Shown here: positions 12,101 to 20,284 of the stretch, piece by piece
Position numbering within the stretch: position 1 is the stretch's first letter
Layout: each line of letters starts with the position of its first letter
Assembly (NCBI GenBank): GCA_000155695.1
Contig: DS990592.1
Location: forward strand, 2,410,473 to 2,474,472
Reading direction: 5' to 3'
From: Verrucomicrobiia bacterium DG1235
GTDB taxonomy: Bacteria; Verrucomicrobiota; Verrucomicrobiia; Opitutales; Opitutaceae
DNA: 64,000 bases
Position numbers and translations under genes: made by a program
The notes under the pieces: generated by a model
Seen by the model: only the letters and a program-made list of their open reading frames with translations
What the model was told of the DNA's origin: nothing
The model's database searches: none

Positions 12101-15100
12101 CAAAGAATGCAATCCGACCAAAGAAGTCGTCTGACTTCCAACGGTCTTCAGTCTGAACCGGAGCTTATACTCATTCTTTACCTTGATGGTACTAAGCATC
12201 CAATAGTGATCATTCAGAGATGAACTATTCGCCTTAGATATAATGCGAGCATCTGCTATTCCGAAATCGTCAGGATTGATCCATGTGGCAATGGTCAGTT
12301 CCGATCCGGGAATATCCAAATTAAACAAATCAACATGTCCCCCGTTGCCCGAGAATTCTAGCGCTCGTCCGTATTTTCCGAAGTAGGATCGTGCGACTTC
12401 ACCCTTGAGGCTGCCATTGTTTCCATTGGGAGAAAGATCGTAAGCGAAAGGATCGCCACTCTCCTCAAAGGGCATTCCGAGCAGCAAGCTCGTGCCAAAA
12501 GGCGGATTCACCGTTAGCTTAAACGTAGAGTTGGTGAAGAGCTCTCCATCGCCCACCGTTATCGTAACGTCCGTAGTTCCACTCTGGATACTTGAAGGTG
12601 TTAGCTGTATCGTGCGGTTCGCCCCGCTTCCCCCAATTTCGATGCTACCCTCGGGAAGCATCACCTCATTGCTGGAGCTTGCCACGACACTCAACGCATC
12701 CGCGCTTGTATCCGAATCTCCAATAACGAAGGAGATGACATCCGACGCCCCGCCGAAGTTGATAATCTGATTATTGATAAAGCTAACGGTTGGAGGCGTA
12801 TTGCCGGGCGTTACAACACGAAGCAGGAAGCTCTCTTGGGCGGAAAGTTCGCCATCGCTAACCGTAACGGTAATGGTCGTTACCCCAGAGGCTCCAGCAA
12901 TCGGTGTAACAGTAATATTGCGGCGAGGTCCACTACCAGTTAGCTCAATGCCACTATTGAGTACAAGCGATGGATTGTCCGAGACCGCCGTCACATCCAA
13001 AAGATAACCTGTCGTCTCCACGTCACTGATAGAAAAGGTTATCGGGCCGGCCGTGCGATTCATAAAGACGTAGCTGTCTTTGATTTCACCAATAGACGGG
13101 CTTGTATTCGGAACCTCGAGACGCTGGCTCATGATCGCTTGAATCTCGGACAAATCAAAGGCCTTCGAGTAAACCTTCAGCTCGTCTACGCGACCGTCGA
13201 AATTGTTCCCACCCTGAGGCTGGTTTCCAATCGCAACGGGCACCGAGGGATCCTGCACAATACTGCCACTCCAAGGCAGGGAACGGTCAAGGGCTCCATT
13301 CAGGTAGATCCGAATCGCAGATCCATCGTAAGTCGCCGCGATATGCATCCAAACACCGGCCTGCAAATTAGCGTTGCTGATAAGCGCCTGCGTATCGCCA
13401 CCTGTAGTCTTCAGTCGGATACGCAATTTCGTTTCACCCTCGACCTCGACGGTACTGAGCATCCAGAAGTGGTCATCATCCCTTGGACCAGACGCCTTAG
13501 AAATAATACGAGCGTCGGACACCCCGAAATCGTCCGCCTTAATCCAAGTTGAAATCGTGAGTTCCGATCCGGGTATATCAACATTGCCCACGTCTATCTG
13601 TCCACCGACTCCGGAGAAAACGACCGCCCTACCCAAGTGTCCCTCGTCCGTGCGAGTCACTCCCGCGGACAAGCTGCCATGGTTGCCGTTTGATGAACTG
13701 TCGAGTACCGTCGATCCACTTTCCTCGTTGAACTCTAGGCCGAGCACGAGATCCGGGTGGATCGCAGGCACCACCGATAACTTGAAGGTTTCAAAATAGT
13801 CGAGCTCTCCATCGTTCGCTACGACCGTAATCACCGCCGTGCCGTAGCTTTCCGCGACTGGAGTTATTCGGATAGTACGGTTGGAGCCGCTTCCACCCAG
13901 AACGATCGAGCTTGGAGGCACCAGATCGGGGTTGCTCGAAGTGGCCGAGACCACGATCAAATTCGCGCTCGTTTCCGTATCGATAACGGTAAATGGAATG
14001 TCGCCAGTTGTTACATCCGGTATGATCCGCAGATCATCGATGGCGCTCATAGCCGGCGGCGTGTTGCCCGGAGTTACCACGTTGACCACGAAGCTTTCTT
14101 CCACCGTGAACTCGCCATCGCCTAGCGTCAGCGTAATCGTCGCGCTTCCGGTTTTGTCGCGAGCGGGAACAAGCGTGATCGTGCGGTCGTTGCCAAAGCC
14201 GCCTACGATGATTCCGCTTGGCGGTATCAAGTCGGGATTATCGGACGTCGCCGAGAAGTTGAGCAGGAAGGGCGATGTCTTTACATCACGGATACTGAAT
14301 GGAATCGGCACCGTGCTGGTGTTAACCGTGGCATTGACATCCTCGATCGATGTAATCGTCGGAGGCGCGTTTGGCACCTCGAGCGTACCGCTCATCACCG
14401 CTTGAATGTCCTCTTCGCCAAAGCCTTTCGTGTAGATATAGACCTCATCTATCAGACCGTCGAAATTCTTTCCGCCCTGAGGCTGGTCACCAATAGCAAC
14501 CGAAACTCCTGGGTCCTGAGCAATGCCGCCGTTCCATGGCATCGTACTGTCCAAAGCTCCGTTGATGTACAAGCGAACTTCGGACCCATCGTAAGTCGCC
14601 GCCACATGAGTCCACACGCCCGCTGTCAACTGAGTCTCCCCATTTAAGCTACCAACCTCTCCACTGGTTGCCTTTAGGCGAATTCTTAGATAAGTCAGGT
14701 CATCTTCGCCCTCAACAGTGCTCAACATCCAGAAGTGCTGGTTGTCGCTCAAACCCGTCGCCTTCGAAATGATACGACCGTCCGGCACGCCAAAATCATC
14801 CGGACGTATCCAAGCGGCGATGGTGAACTCAAACCCAGGAATATCCAAGGTTCCGAGGCTTGCGTGCCCTCCCTTTCCGGAGAATACCGCCGCGCCACCA
14901 CGCTCAACTGTGACTGCTCGAGTGGCGCCGAAGGTTAAGGTACCGTCGTGGCTGAACGTAGACAGGTCAATTAGATCGCTACCCGACTCTTCGTTGAAAG
15001 GCAATCCGAGCCAGAGTTCAGGATGCACCGGCGTCACGACCATAAGCGTGAAAGACTCCTCTACCGAGAATTCGCCATCATCCACCGTTATCGTGATCAG

Positions 15101-18100
15101 CGTCTCGCCCGTCTGACCAGGCTCTGGATTCACGGTCAAGGTACGGTCAGTACCACTTCCGCCTAAAGTCATTGCTTCTGGCGAAACAAGGATCGGATCA
15201 CTCGATTCGATCGTGATCTCCAAAAGGTCTGGATTCGTTAGCGCATCCGCGACCGAGAAGGGAATCAATCCGGTCGAGCTATCCGGCACGATCTGAAGAT
15301 TGCCAATCGAGCTTATCGTTGGCGCGTCGTTTCCTGGCGTAACAACCGTTAGCTTGAAGCTTTCCACGACTGTAGTCTCCCCGTCAGAAACCGACAAGGT
15401 AACTTCTGTATTTCCCGTCCTACCGGGATTCGGAGTCGCCGTAAGTGTCCGGTTATTGCCGACACCGCCAAAGGTGATCGCGCCAGAGGGCAGCAAATCC
15501 TCGTTGCTGGAAACGACATCAAGCTCTAGTAGGAACGGAGCCGTTTCGGCATCCCCAACCATGAAGTTTAGAGCCGGCGTGCTCTCGTTTACAAAAATCT
15601 TCTGGTCGTCGATTTCGCTGAGGAACGGGGCCGCGTTCGGCGGATCCAATGGCTCGAGCATGATGGACTGAATCTCGAGATCATTCAGGGCCTGAGTGTA
15701 GATGTGAACCTCGTCGATCAACCCGCTGAAATTTCTGCCGCCCTGCGGCTGATTGCCAATAGCCACCGACGCCGAAGCGTTCTGAGCGATCGCACCGTTG
15801 GCGAAGCGCGTGGCATCAAGCTCTCCGTTCAGGTAGAGCTTCATTTCAGAGCCGTTGTAGGTCGCGGCTACGTGTAACCACTCTCCTTGCTCGATTTTCG
15901 ACTCACTGAGTAGCTGACGCGTATCGCCATTGGTCGTCTTGAGACGCATGCGAATCTTCATCGACCCGCGATCTTCGATCGTGCTCAACATCCAGAAGTG
16001 TTGGTTCTCCTCGGCTCCTAGGGCTTTGGAGATGATACGAGCATCGGATACGCCGAAGTCGTTGGGATTGATCCAGGCGGTAATCGTCATCGCCGAACCG
16101 GGTATGTCGATATTGCCCAAGTCCACGAATCCGCTCGTGCCTGTGAACCGCAGAGCGCGACCCATTCGTCCGTCCTCGGAACGAGAAACGCCAGAACTCA
16201 AGTTTCCGTCATGAAGGTTTTCCGACACGTCAAAGGCAGTCGTTCCAAAGCCTTCCTCAAAAGGCATGCCCAGCCAGAGGCTTTCGGTAATCGGAGGATT
16301 GACGGTCACATCGAAAGTCTTGGAGACGTTAAACTCCCCATCGCTCACAAACACGGAAATCGTGGCGACCCCGGTTTCCCCTTCCTTCGGCGTCACCTCG
16401 ATAGTCCGATCCGCCAGACTGCCGCCAAGCTTGATACCGTTAGCCGATACCAAATCGGTGTTGTTCGAAAATGCCGAAAGCACCAGGTCGCCCACCGCGG
16501 TTTCGCCGTCGCCGATGGTCACGGGAATGACTTCAGTCGATCCGTTGACAACGACGTTGTGATTGGCGAGGTCGCTGATCGTCGGAGCCGTATTGCCAGG
16601 CGTGACCACCGCGATCGTAAACGATTCGCTTTGCTCAGCTTGGCCGTCGCTGACCGTTACCGTGATCTGAGCCGCTCCCGTCTGCCCTAGAGCTGGCGTG
16701 ACGGTAATAGTCCTGTTCGAGCCGCTGCCGCCGACCGAAAGTCCACTCAATGGGACTAGGCTAACATTGTCCGAAGACACTCCTACAAGCAGCTCTTCTG
16801 GAGAGGTCGACTCGTCACCCAATGTCAGTGGGATCGGGCCTGTGCTCGTATCCCCGAAAATAACGATGTCCTCTATCGCCGAAACGCTTGGAGGAATATT
16901 GGCGCCACCGGGACCGGGCAGGCGCTCGTTCATGATTCGGGCAATATCCGTCTCGTCGAAGACTACGGTCTGGATGCGAACCTCGTCGATATAGCCATCG
17001 AAATTGCGTCCGCCCTCCGGCAAGTCACCCACTGCGACTGGCACTCGAGAGTTTCGAGCGATCTCGCCCTCGTGCTCAAGCTCTCCGTCGAGCTCGCCAT
17101 TCACGTAGATCCGCATCATCGCACCGTCGTAGGTAAAAGTCAGATGCGTCCAAACGTTCTCTACCAAATTTCTTTCTCCGATCAACGTTCTCGTTCTGCC
17201 AGTATCGGTCTTCAAACGCGTGCGGAACCTGATGCCTTCCGGAGTGCCAACCGTACTCAGCATCCAATAGTGTTGGTTTTCCTCGGAACCGGCGGACTTC
17301 GAAATGATACGCGCGTCCTTCACGCCGAAATCGTCCGCCCTCACCCAAGCGGAAATCGAAATCTCAGAACCGGTTAGATCAAGATTGCCGAGATCGACCT
17401 GGCCCCCATTTCCCGAAAAATAAAGAGCCTGACCCAACTTACCTTCAATTGCCCGTCGAACGCCACTCGAAATCACTCCATCGTAGCGATAGCCAGAACT
17501 ATCGAGCGCCAATGAACCAACGCTCTCCTCGAAGGGAAGCCCAAGCAGCAAAGTCGGGTTCGGCGGTTCGGACAAGGTAGTCGCGATCACCCGATTCGAG
17601 AGACCCGAGAAATTGCCGATATAGTCGACCGCCATTATCTGGTAGACATAGGTGCTCTCTACATCCAAGCCGGAATCACTGAAGTTCGTCGCAGCAGAGG
17701 TCGAAACCTCCACGCCGTTCCTGTATATCCGGTAAAACGCGATACCCGTGTCGTCGCGCGAGGCTGACCAGCTCAAACTAACGGAAAACGCAGAGGGCTC
17801 GGCCTCTAGATTTTGAGGCGTGGTGGGCGACTGCAGATCGGGAGGCGTGCTTATGCTCGAGATGTTGGACTGAGCAGACTCGTTACCCTGAGAATCCAAG
17901 GCCGTAACCGTGTAGTCTAGGGTTCTGTTCGGGAAGAGCTCGTACTCGGAGAAGGTGTTTCCGCTGCTGAACCCGACTTGCACGCCATCTCGGTAAATAC
18001 GATAACCATTGACGACCTCATCCACGTTGTCGGTGGATGGCTCCCAAGAGAGCGTCGAGGAAGTCTTCGAATCGAGTATCGCTACCAAATTGCTTGGAAT

Positions 18101-20053
18101 CGACGGAGCCACGAGATCGGAGTCGATGACGGCCGTCTCCATGTCAGCCCGTATCCGAGCCCGGTCTTGAGCAATATTGTAAATGCGAAGCTCGTCGATT
18201 CTGCCCTTGAAAGGTCGACGCTCACCTCCGGGATTATCTCCGAGCCAGATAGGAACATTCGAGCCATTGTCGATCTTACCGGTCCACGCTTCAGCCTTTC
18301 GCTGATTTCCGTTCACGTAAGCCCGCATCGAGGAGCCATCGTAGGTAACTGCGATGTGATTCCAGGCGTCCAAGGTCAACGACCCGTAGGTCACGAGATC
18401 CTTGTAGCCGCTCGAGGTAGTCAATCGGTAGCGAATACCGGTCGTGTTGTTGAGGGAGATTATCAGTTGCCCCTCGGTAGCTCGCGTGCCAATGGCCTTG
18501 GCAAACAAGCGGGCATTGGGATCCTCAATTGAGGAATCAATGTAGGTCCACATCGATACCGTGAGCTCTTCCCCTGGGAAATCGATCACACCAAGATCCA
18601 CGTGACCCGAAACCCCGTCGAAAGCCATGCTGGATCCGAACTTGCCGTTCGAGTTCCGGGTCGCGTTGTCGTAGATGACCCCGTCGTTTCCGTTATTGGT
18701 GAGGTCCAAGACCTTCTCGCTAGTGTCTTCCTCGTCGAAACTGTAGAGAGCCGGGAAAACCGTTGGTTCGCGGGGGCCTGATTCGTATTGAACGACCAAG
18801 GCTGGACCTGGCCACAAGATCTCGATCCCGTGCTCGTGCTCCTCAGTGTTGTGGACGCTGAAAACATTCAGGCCATTAACCAGAGAGCTGCCGTCTCCCA
18901 TTCCGATCTTGTCGTAGTCGGCACGGTGATCCTTGCCGTAAAGCGGCGACACCCAGGAATTGATCCGAGTGGTCGTCTTCGGGTCCAAGCCATTCCAGGT
19001 CCGAACGAGCAAAGTCGAGCCGATTACGGTGCTGAGGTCATCGTTCTGGGGAATCGTGAAGTAAAGATTTTTGGTGGCGTGGTCGCGAATGAGCAGGTTT
19101 TCCGATATGCCACTACTGCGATAAAGACGGACCGAACGGTCCTCCCGCTTGAGAGTCAAATCCGTCACGTCCTCGCTCACATAGGTGTAGCCGTCGTTGT
19201 CGGTAATGTAGGCGCGAAGCTTCACGCCACCAATCGGCTGGTCCGGAACAAGATTCGTGTTCCACCTCTTGCTGTACGGCGGCCGCGAATCCGTGCCCAC
19301 GTGATTCTTCAAAGCGGCGCCCAAGCTGTAGCTCATCTGCCAATCGGTAAAACGGCCATCCCCGTCCGGGTCATAGCCGTTGAAGTAGGCGAGAAAATCG
19401 ACCTTTGCGATTCCTACACTACTGGAGGCATTCACCACAATGAGCGGGTCGTCGCTTATCTCGTCCCCTGCGGATGGCCTCGTGATACCCCCGACTGGAT
19501 GCGGTTTCGTCTCGGGGTCGTAGTAGACTCTAAGAACCACGCCATACATGCCCCACATGCCCCAGCCGAAGTCATAGCAGATTTGCGGACCAGCCATGCC
19601 TTCCATCGTATTGATACCCTCCACGATGTGTGACAGCGGCACGTCGATGACGAGGTTCGCCATTTGCAGATAGCAATTGGACTTCGGCGTACCCGTCTCA
19701 ATGTCGGGCAGCTCGAGCCAGTCATTCGAGTTGAAGCGGATTTGGCGCAAGTCCGTGCCCGGATGCCCGCCCCAGTAATCTATGATGAGCTCGGCGCGAA
19801 CCGCTCCCTCGAGATCGGCTACCTGAAGGCCATAGACCTCGTTGGGCAAAGTCGCGATCGCACGCGGCTGCCGAGCGCCGAGATCAGTCACACGCCAGGT
19901 GTTTCCCGGATTCGCCAACCTGTGATCGCGAAACACGTCACCCGGCAAAGGGTGCCTAAGATACTGGCCGTTCAACTGGGCGACTAGGCACCAGAGCAAG
20001 GCGCACAGCACTAGAGCGCAGCGACTTTTAGAAGCCTGCCATCGATAGTTCAT
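3182..20053 (-). CDS. Giant secreted multidomain repeat protein (LamG, FN3, Ig-like, DUF1349-like), 5623 aa
   Basis: An uninterrupted 16.9-kb reading frame. A signal peptide (about residues 1-29, hydrophobic core ALVLCALLWCLVAQL) indicates export. Then, in order: an unrecognised N-terminal region (30-430); a divergent LamG/concanavalin-like domain (430-645); two fibronectin type III domains (649-830); five further LamG domains separated by pairs of about 100-residue Ig/cadherin-like domains (835-2838); a unique central region starting WWNPDWDYRT (2843-3218); ten Ig-like repeats of about 92 residues (3227-4148); a DUF1349-like beta-sandwich (4152-4357); an InlB-type repeat with GWAFDGWSGD (4357-4422); a unique beta-rich region (4425-4747); four more Ig-like repeats; a second DUF1349-like domain; a fifteenth Ig-like repeat; and a third DUF1349-like domain at the C-terminus. 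There is no LPXTG, PEP-CTERM or visible type IX sorting tail, so surface attachment is unexplained. Its place inside the exopolysaccharide locus suggests a matrix or adhesin protein that binds glycans; that role is inference. Domain limits were placed by eye. Confidence 0.9.
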   Translation of the reverse strand: MNYRWQASKSRCALVLCALLWCLVAQLNGQYLRHPLPGDVFRDHRLANPGNTWRVTDLGARQPRAIATLPNEVYGLQVADLEGAVRAELIIDYWGGHPGTDLRQIRFNSNDWLELPDIETGTPKSNCYLQMANLVIDVPLSHIVEGINTMEGMAGPQICYDFGWGMWGMYGVVLRVYYDPETKPHPVGGITRPSAGDEISDDPLIVVNASSSVGIAKVDFLAYFNGYDPDGDGRFTDWQMSYSLGAALKNHVGTDSRPPYSKRWNTNLVPDQPIGGVKLRAYITDNDGYTYVSEDVTDLTLKREDRSVRLYRSSGISENLLIRDHATKNLYFTIPQNDDLSTVIGSTLLVRTWNGLDPKTTTRINSWVSPLYGKDHRADYDKIGMGDGSSLVNGLNVFSVHNTEEHEHGIEILWPGPALVVQYESGPREPTVFPALYSFDEEDTSEKVLDLTNNGNDGVIYDNATRNSNGKFGSSMAFDGVSGHVDLGVIDFPGEELTVSMWTYIDSSIEDPNARLFAKAIGTRATEGQLIISLNNTTGIRYRLTTSSGYKDLVTYGSLTLDAWNHIAVTYDGSSMRAYVNGNQRKAEAWTGKIDNGSNVPIWLGDNPGGERRPFKGRIDELRIYNIAQDRARIRADMETAVIDSDLVAPSIPSNLVAILDSKTSSTLSWEPSTDNVDEVVNGYRIYRDGVQVGFSSGNTFSEYELFPNRTLDYTVTALDSQGNESAQSNISSISTPPDLQSPTTPQNLEAEPSAFSVSLSWSASRDDTGIAFYRIYRNGVEVSTSAATNFSDSGLDVESTYVYQIMAVDYIGNFSGLSNRVIATTLSEPPNPTLLLGLPFEESVGSLALDSSGYRYDGVISSGVRRAIEGKLGQALYFSGNGGQVDLGNLDLTGSEISISAWVRADDFGVKDARIISKSAGSEENQHYWMLSTVGTPEGIRFRTRLKTDTGRTRTLIGERNLVENVWTHLTFTYDGAMMRIYVNGELDGELEHEGEIARNSRVPVAVGDLPEGGRNFDGYIDEVRIQTVVFDETDIARIMNERLPGPGGANIPPSVSAIEDIVIFGDTSTGPIPLTLGDESTSPEELLVGVSSDNVSLVPLSGLSVGGSGSNRTITVTPALGQTGAAQITVTVSDGQAEQSESFTIAVVTPGNTAPTISDLANHNVVVNGSTEVIPVTIGDGETAVGDLVLSAFSNNTDLVSANGIKLGGSLADRTIEVTPKEGETGVATISVFVSDGEFNVSKTFDVTVNPPITESLWLGMPFEEGFGTTAFDVSENLHDGNLSSGVSRSEDGRMGRALRFTGTSGFVDLGNIDIPGSAMTITAWINPNDFGVSDARIISKALGAEENQHFWMLSTIEDRGSMKIRMRLKTTNGDTRQLLSESKIEQGEWLHVAATYNGSEMKLYLNGELDATRFANGAIAQNASASVAIGNQPQGGRNFSGLIDEVHIYTQALNDLEIQSIMLEPLDPPNAAPFLSEIDDQKIFVNESTPALNFMVGDAETAPFLLELDVVSSNEDLLPSGAITFGGVGNNRTLTATPNPGRTGNTEVTLSVSDGETTVVESFKLTVVTPGNDAPTISSIGNLQIVPDSSTGLIPFSVADALTNPDLLEITIESSDPILVSPEAMTLGGSGTDRTLTVNPEPGQTGETLITITVDDGEFSVEESFTLMVVTPVHPELWLGLPFNEESGSDLIDLSTFSHDGTLTFGATRAVTVERGGAAVFSGKGGHASLGTLDIPGFEFTIAAWIRPDDFGVPDGRIISKATGLSDNQHFWMLSTVEGEDDLTYLRIRLKATSGEVGSLNGETQLTAGVWTHVAATYDGSEVRLYINGALDSTMPWNGGIAQDPGVSVAIGDQPQGGKNFDGLIDEVYIYTKGFGEEDIQAVMSGTLEVPNAPPTITSIEDVNATVNTSTVPIPFSIRDVKTSPFLLNFSATSDNPDLIPPSGIIVGGFGNDRTITLVPARDKTGSATITLTLGDGEFTVEESFVVNVVTPGNTPPAMSAIDDLRIIPDVTTGDIPFTVIDTETSANLIVVSATSSNPDLVPPSSIVLGGSGSNRTIRITPVAESYGTAVITVVANDGELDYFETFKLSVVPAIHPDLVLGLEFNEESGSTVLDSSSNGNHGSLSAGVTRTDEGHLGRAVVFSGVGGQIDVGNVDIPGSELTISTWIKADDFGVSDARIISKASGPRDDDHFWMLSTVEVEGETKLRIRLKTTGGDTQALISNANLQAGVWMHIAATYDGSAIRIYLNGALDRSLPWSGSIVQDPSVPVAIGNQPQGGNNFDGRVDELKVYSKAFDLSEIQAIMSQRLEVPNTSPSIGEIKDSYVFMNRTAGPITFSISDVETTGYLLDVTAVSDNPSLVLNSGIELTGSGPRRNITVTPIAGASGVTTITVTVSDGELSAQESFLLRVVTPGNTPPTVSFINNQIINFGGASDVISFVIGDSDTSADALSVVASSSNEVMLPEGSIEIGGSGANRTIQLTPSSIQSGTTDVTITVGDGELFTNSTFKLTVNPPFGTSLLLGMPFEESGDPFAYDLSPNGNNGSLKGEVARSYFGKYGRALEFSGNGGHVDLFNLDIPGSELTIATWINPDDFGIADARIISKANSSSLNDHYWMLSTIKVKNEYKLRFRLKTVGSQTTSLVGLHSLQASEWTHVAVTYNGSVLRLYVNGELDIAQALYGEIVQNAGVPVVIGDQPQGGRNFDGLIDDFQIYSQALDQANIQSIMNQALVDVGPINIPPSISQVADQNLFESHSTAVIPFTVGDTETAPAELVVTATSSNPSLVPVSGIVFAGAGDSREVTITPNPGKSGTATITLAVNDGTDSTARSFKVRVKKALGGSGWWNPDWDYRTSIEIGANGVGRTDSYADVSIDFTELLASTGATANIDPNTVRVVEVSEAGYFLDENVLFQFDPDIDYDGASNARGTLVVKLTGSTPADAVRYYQVYFAPVGSGAVPANIPNEIILDENAVDQGKDAYRIETPHGTLYYSKLGAGFSSWVDKEGNDWINYRPTGGSEGSYRGIPQMAFAGEKFHPDFLTSTSVLRSVGPVKATIYSATNNGLASCIWEIYGSYARLTMLTAGENYWFLYEGTPGGTFDKNTDFLMRSDGFTNLLSEKWAEDIPGDEWVFIADPDVGRSVFFASHQDDTRIDTFSPLDNKMTVFGFGRSLLNPTTYLRGTPQSFTMGMVDQQAFSPMTKAIESAFKALTIQIANTQHQSQSNNAPNVSISAPADGTSYTAGHLVTFVASANDIEDGNLTTGLTWKSDLDGPISGSGSTVSTSTLSIGTHEITATARDSGALDGTKSISIMVEPNAAPVVSLWSPNNDTNFMQGAPIVLSATAYDPEDDDLSSQIRWRSNLDGAIGGAGGSQSVSNLSIGAHTLTASVSDSGDLTSSASRTVTVSAPSSVPQVTITSPSDDVFYNQGDTVTFTATATDTEDGNLTSAIKWRSSIDGEFINSGGSITLSDMTVGVHEITATALDSGFLPGSASITVTIGLVSTAPVVTITSPGNDAFFKRGENISFRAIASDAEDGTLTGVLTWRSNIDGSIPSLAGVAFTSNLSVGRHTITATAVDSGYYPGHSSIEVTVAEPSTPALVEITSPPMGSFYIVGESVDLTATAIDAEDGTITSSITWESSKDGPLAGTGGSITASGLTSGIHTITATAVDSGLLPSSTSIDVFLGVTSNPPIVSLFEPVDGSSYNRGDKIDLVATATDLENGDISSRIVWSSSIDGQIGDQGGTLSVSTLSVGIHTITATAVDSGFMPGFDSATVTVRAVSFPPSVIISSPGETTLVNSGDSVSFNASASDIEDGDLTSELVWTSNIDGVIGAGSSFSSSSLSVGVHDITATAVDDGFLPGTDTVKLTVRALSSPPVVTITGPADDSFFAIGDLVTFKGTASDAEDGNVTSTLTWSSNIDGVIFGNGGTVLTTALSVGIHRITATAVDSGFVQGSSTITIAVSSASDTPVVVITGPVDGGFASSGDLVTFTGTAADADDGDITTSLTWKSNIDGDISGSGGVVSTSALSEGKHSITATAIDSGFLPGQDTIEFTVRGVSDVPEVIITGPSEGSTFSHGEMAQFSASAIDAEDGNISATIEWSSNIDGPLGSGAILYTPILSVGTHEITAKATDSGLQPGYGTITITVIPLIGQLVSDDFSTHTLDTELWTIFDPVGDSEISTNGGALTITLPEGSDHDVWTGGNRSARVMQDVFDTDFELEVKFTSQMPSHYIMQGFIIEQDEDNYLRFDFVRFPSFIKAYSASFVGTTPTSRIDEKISFSDSYSIRVNRTGNLWTMHYSLDGDNWVLAGKYNYDIEVTKAGIYAGNASGSSSPGFTLVADYVFNTAVPDYFEDSEISLVISGEGSVAIDNEKEYYNNGEVIELTATAPEGWAFDGWSGDIVETENPLSLAVTEDMEIFALFFPTDGRPIIDVWYGDEQKFGVWGNPQGQINILGNVIISEQIETLSWSFNGEEMGELSMGPEDNIRLARPGDFNIEVLYTDLKEGGGDIVKITATGFDGTKYEHEVTVSSSIYNVWPRPYAIDWSQVSRIDDVAQVVDGKWELVAGGVKALISHYDRVIALGDIEWTDYEVTVPITVHKVDYQPPPNEPLVGLMLRWDGHEQNFDGEQPGSEWRPIGAMGVHGWYTEGARGGNHFQIFETGTKKFGGYKGEELELETTYYFKFRVETKTGEAGGLYSYKIWPAGQIEPVSWGVIRQAEGGLREGSLMLVAHYVEATFGNIVVTSLEDNAPPAIEITAPADNFPFVEGAPVKFSAIATDEDDGDITSEIIWTSNIDGPLPGRGGSITSRNLSLGEHIITAAVVDSDSSPNIDRVKIIIGKNTAPTVSITTPSDGFSQLSGFPSTFSATATDVDEGDITDTIVWTSSLDGVIGGKGGLIFAPVFSVGTHVITATATDVGGLTGSDSLTMTVVPNSNQDPVVQLVSPSSGSIIKEGDLISFNALASDPEDGELNEVIVWSSSIDGLVPGTGSTISTSNLSVGNHLITASATDSGYFTGMDSIALEIDPNIVPVVTVTAPFDESVYTLGDTVDFSAFAIDTENGDLTDSISWSSSIDGALPGSGGTMTTSDLSVGEHEVYATVIDSVGAVSFDSVSVDVHTPTGPIVSDDFQGSGINKNLWTWEDPVANSSYSVREGVLEIIVPEGSDHDLWADGNKSARMFQRVDDTDFGFQAKFLTTPSALFQYNGLLVEEDGFNMIRYDVMYASNGLRLFAAEFVNGAPKALFNYKLGSSSAYYLQILREGDVFTLNFSYDGENWDTAGVLERSMAVSKVDVHAGNASGSDSPGYTAYIDYAFNTESPIFPEDEGGINFTPEVEILSPADTTVFKKGEFVTFTANAYDNENGNISSNVRWTSNLDGLLLAKGKTFSTSLLSVGTHVITATVLDTESAVGADSITIEVAEKGPLVSDGFNSGVFNDRLWTFVDPRGDSSTSSDSDALTISLPQGSDHDIWGEGNQTARILQQFDNGDFAMEIKLKSTTVQQFQVQGILIQEDEDNFIRFDYYSSGHSVFVFAASFVNDVPFALFNKPIGVYENYFLRAVRERNTFTLFYSFDGMNWLFGGSFTRDMDVNQLGAHVGNASGEESPAFDGTIDYIINMDSPKISDN
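3185..7600 (-). repeat. Three DUF1349-like domains with five Ig-like repeats, C-terminal part of giant gene
   Basis: Within the giant gene, three copies of a roughly 200-residue sandwich domain lie at about 6985-7600, 4090-4695 and 3185-3785. Each starts with a VSDDF or VSDGF motif, has EGSDHD or QGSDHD followed by a W and ARxxQ, then a conserved HAGNASG or YAGNASG with SPGF/SPAF, and closes with a D-Y-(A/V/I)-x-N motif. The DUF1349/beta-xylosidase C-terminal-like assignment is from these patterns. Between them lie Ig-like repeats 11-14 (about 4705-5810) and repeat 15 (about 3790-4065). The copies differ at many codons, so they are old duplications. Confidence 0.75.
7610..10375 (-). repeat. 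Array of ten tandem Ig-like repeats (about 92 aa each) in giant gene
   Basis: Ten consecutive copies with a period of about 277 bases. Each has the pattern of a V-x-I-(T/S)-x-P start, an ATAxDxEDG motif, a tryptophan before S(N/S)(I/L)DG, then SVGxHxITATAxDSG. Five more copies lie nearer the C-terminus. The repeats match bacterial Ig-like or PKD-like beta-sandwich domains that act as stalks in surface proteins. The acidic DAEDG turn could bind calcium; that is inference. Confidence 0.85.
11540..17550 (-). repeat. Tandem LamG + 2 Ig-like modules, period about 1.27 kb
   Basis: Four complete modules, each one LamG domain plus two about 100-residue Ig/cadherin-like domains, followed by a fifth LamG with only one Ig-like domain. 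The same LamG start motif (LGLPFEE, LGMPFEE, LGLPFNE or LGLEFNE) recurs at about 17533, 16263, 15001, 13735 and 12472, giving spacings of 1262-1270 bases. Inside each LamG, DARIISKA or a close variant, HxWMLST, YDGSxxRxYxNG and the ending GGRNFDGxIDE repeat. The two Ig-like domains are linked by VVTPGN. This shows growth by duplication of a three-domain unit. Confidence 0.9.
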
Positions 20054-20106
20054 CAGAATATTTATGGCTTTTATAAAGAGTTGGAAAACACGTAGGACAC
20101 GACGTT

Positions 20107-20123
20107 GGCTGAACAGCTCAGCC
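20107..20123. repeat. Inverted repeat upstream of the giant gene
   Basis: A perfect 6-base inverted repeat (GGCTGA / TCAGCC) with a 5-base loop lies 54 bases upstream of the giant gene start, in the 231-base gap before the sulfotransferase gene. There is no T-run on either side, so it is not a normal intrinsic terminator. It could be an operator or an RNA hairpin in the transcript. No convincing sigma-70 promoter was found in this gap. Confidence 0.35.
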
Positions 20124-20284
20124 GATTCCCAAAGGACGAAAACGAGAGGTCTTTTTCAACGTTTTTTAACAACTCGGAATTGAGATCAGAGGAACCACTT
20201 GGGGTACTTAGGGCGAAAGACTAGATGCAGAAGAGCCTGCTACAGCTAGTTTTGAAAATGCCTATCGCTCAGGTCGATTTTCGC

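Noticed and set aside
7610-17550. CRISPR or other DNA-level repeat array
   Set aside because: The periodicity is at the protein level (domains of 92-420 residues) with strong codon divergence; there are no short direct repeats with spacers.
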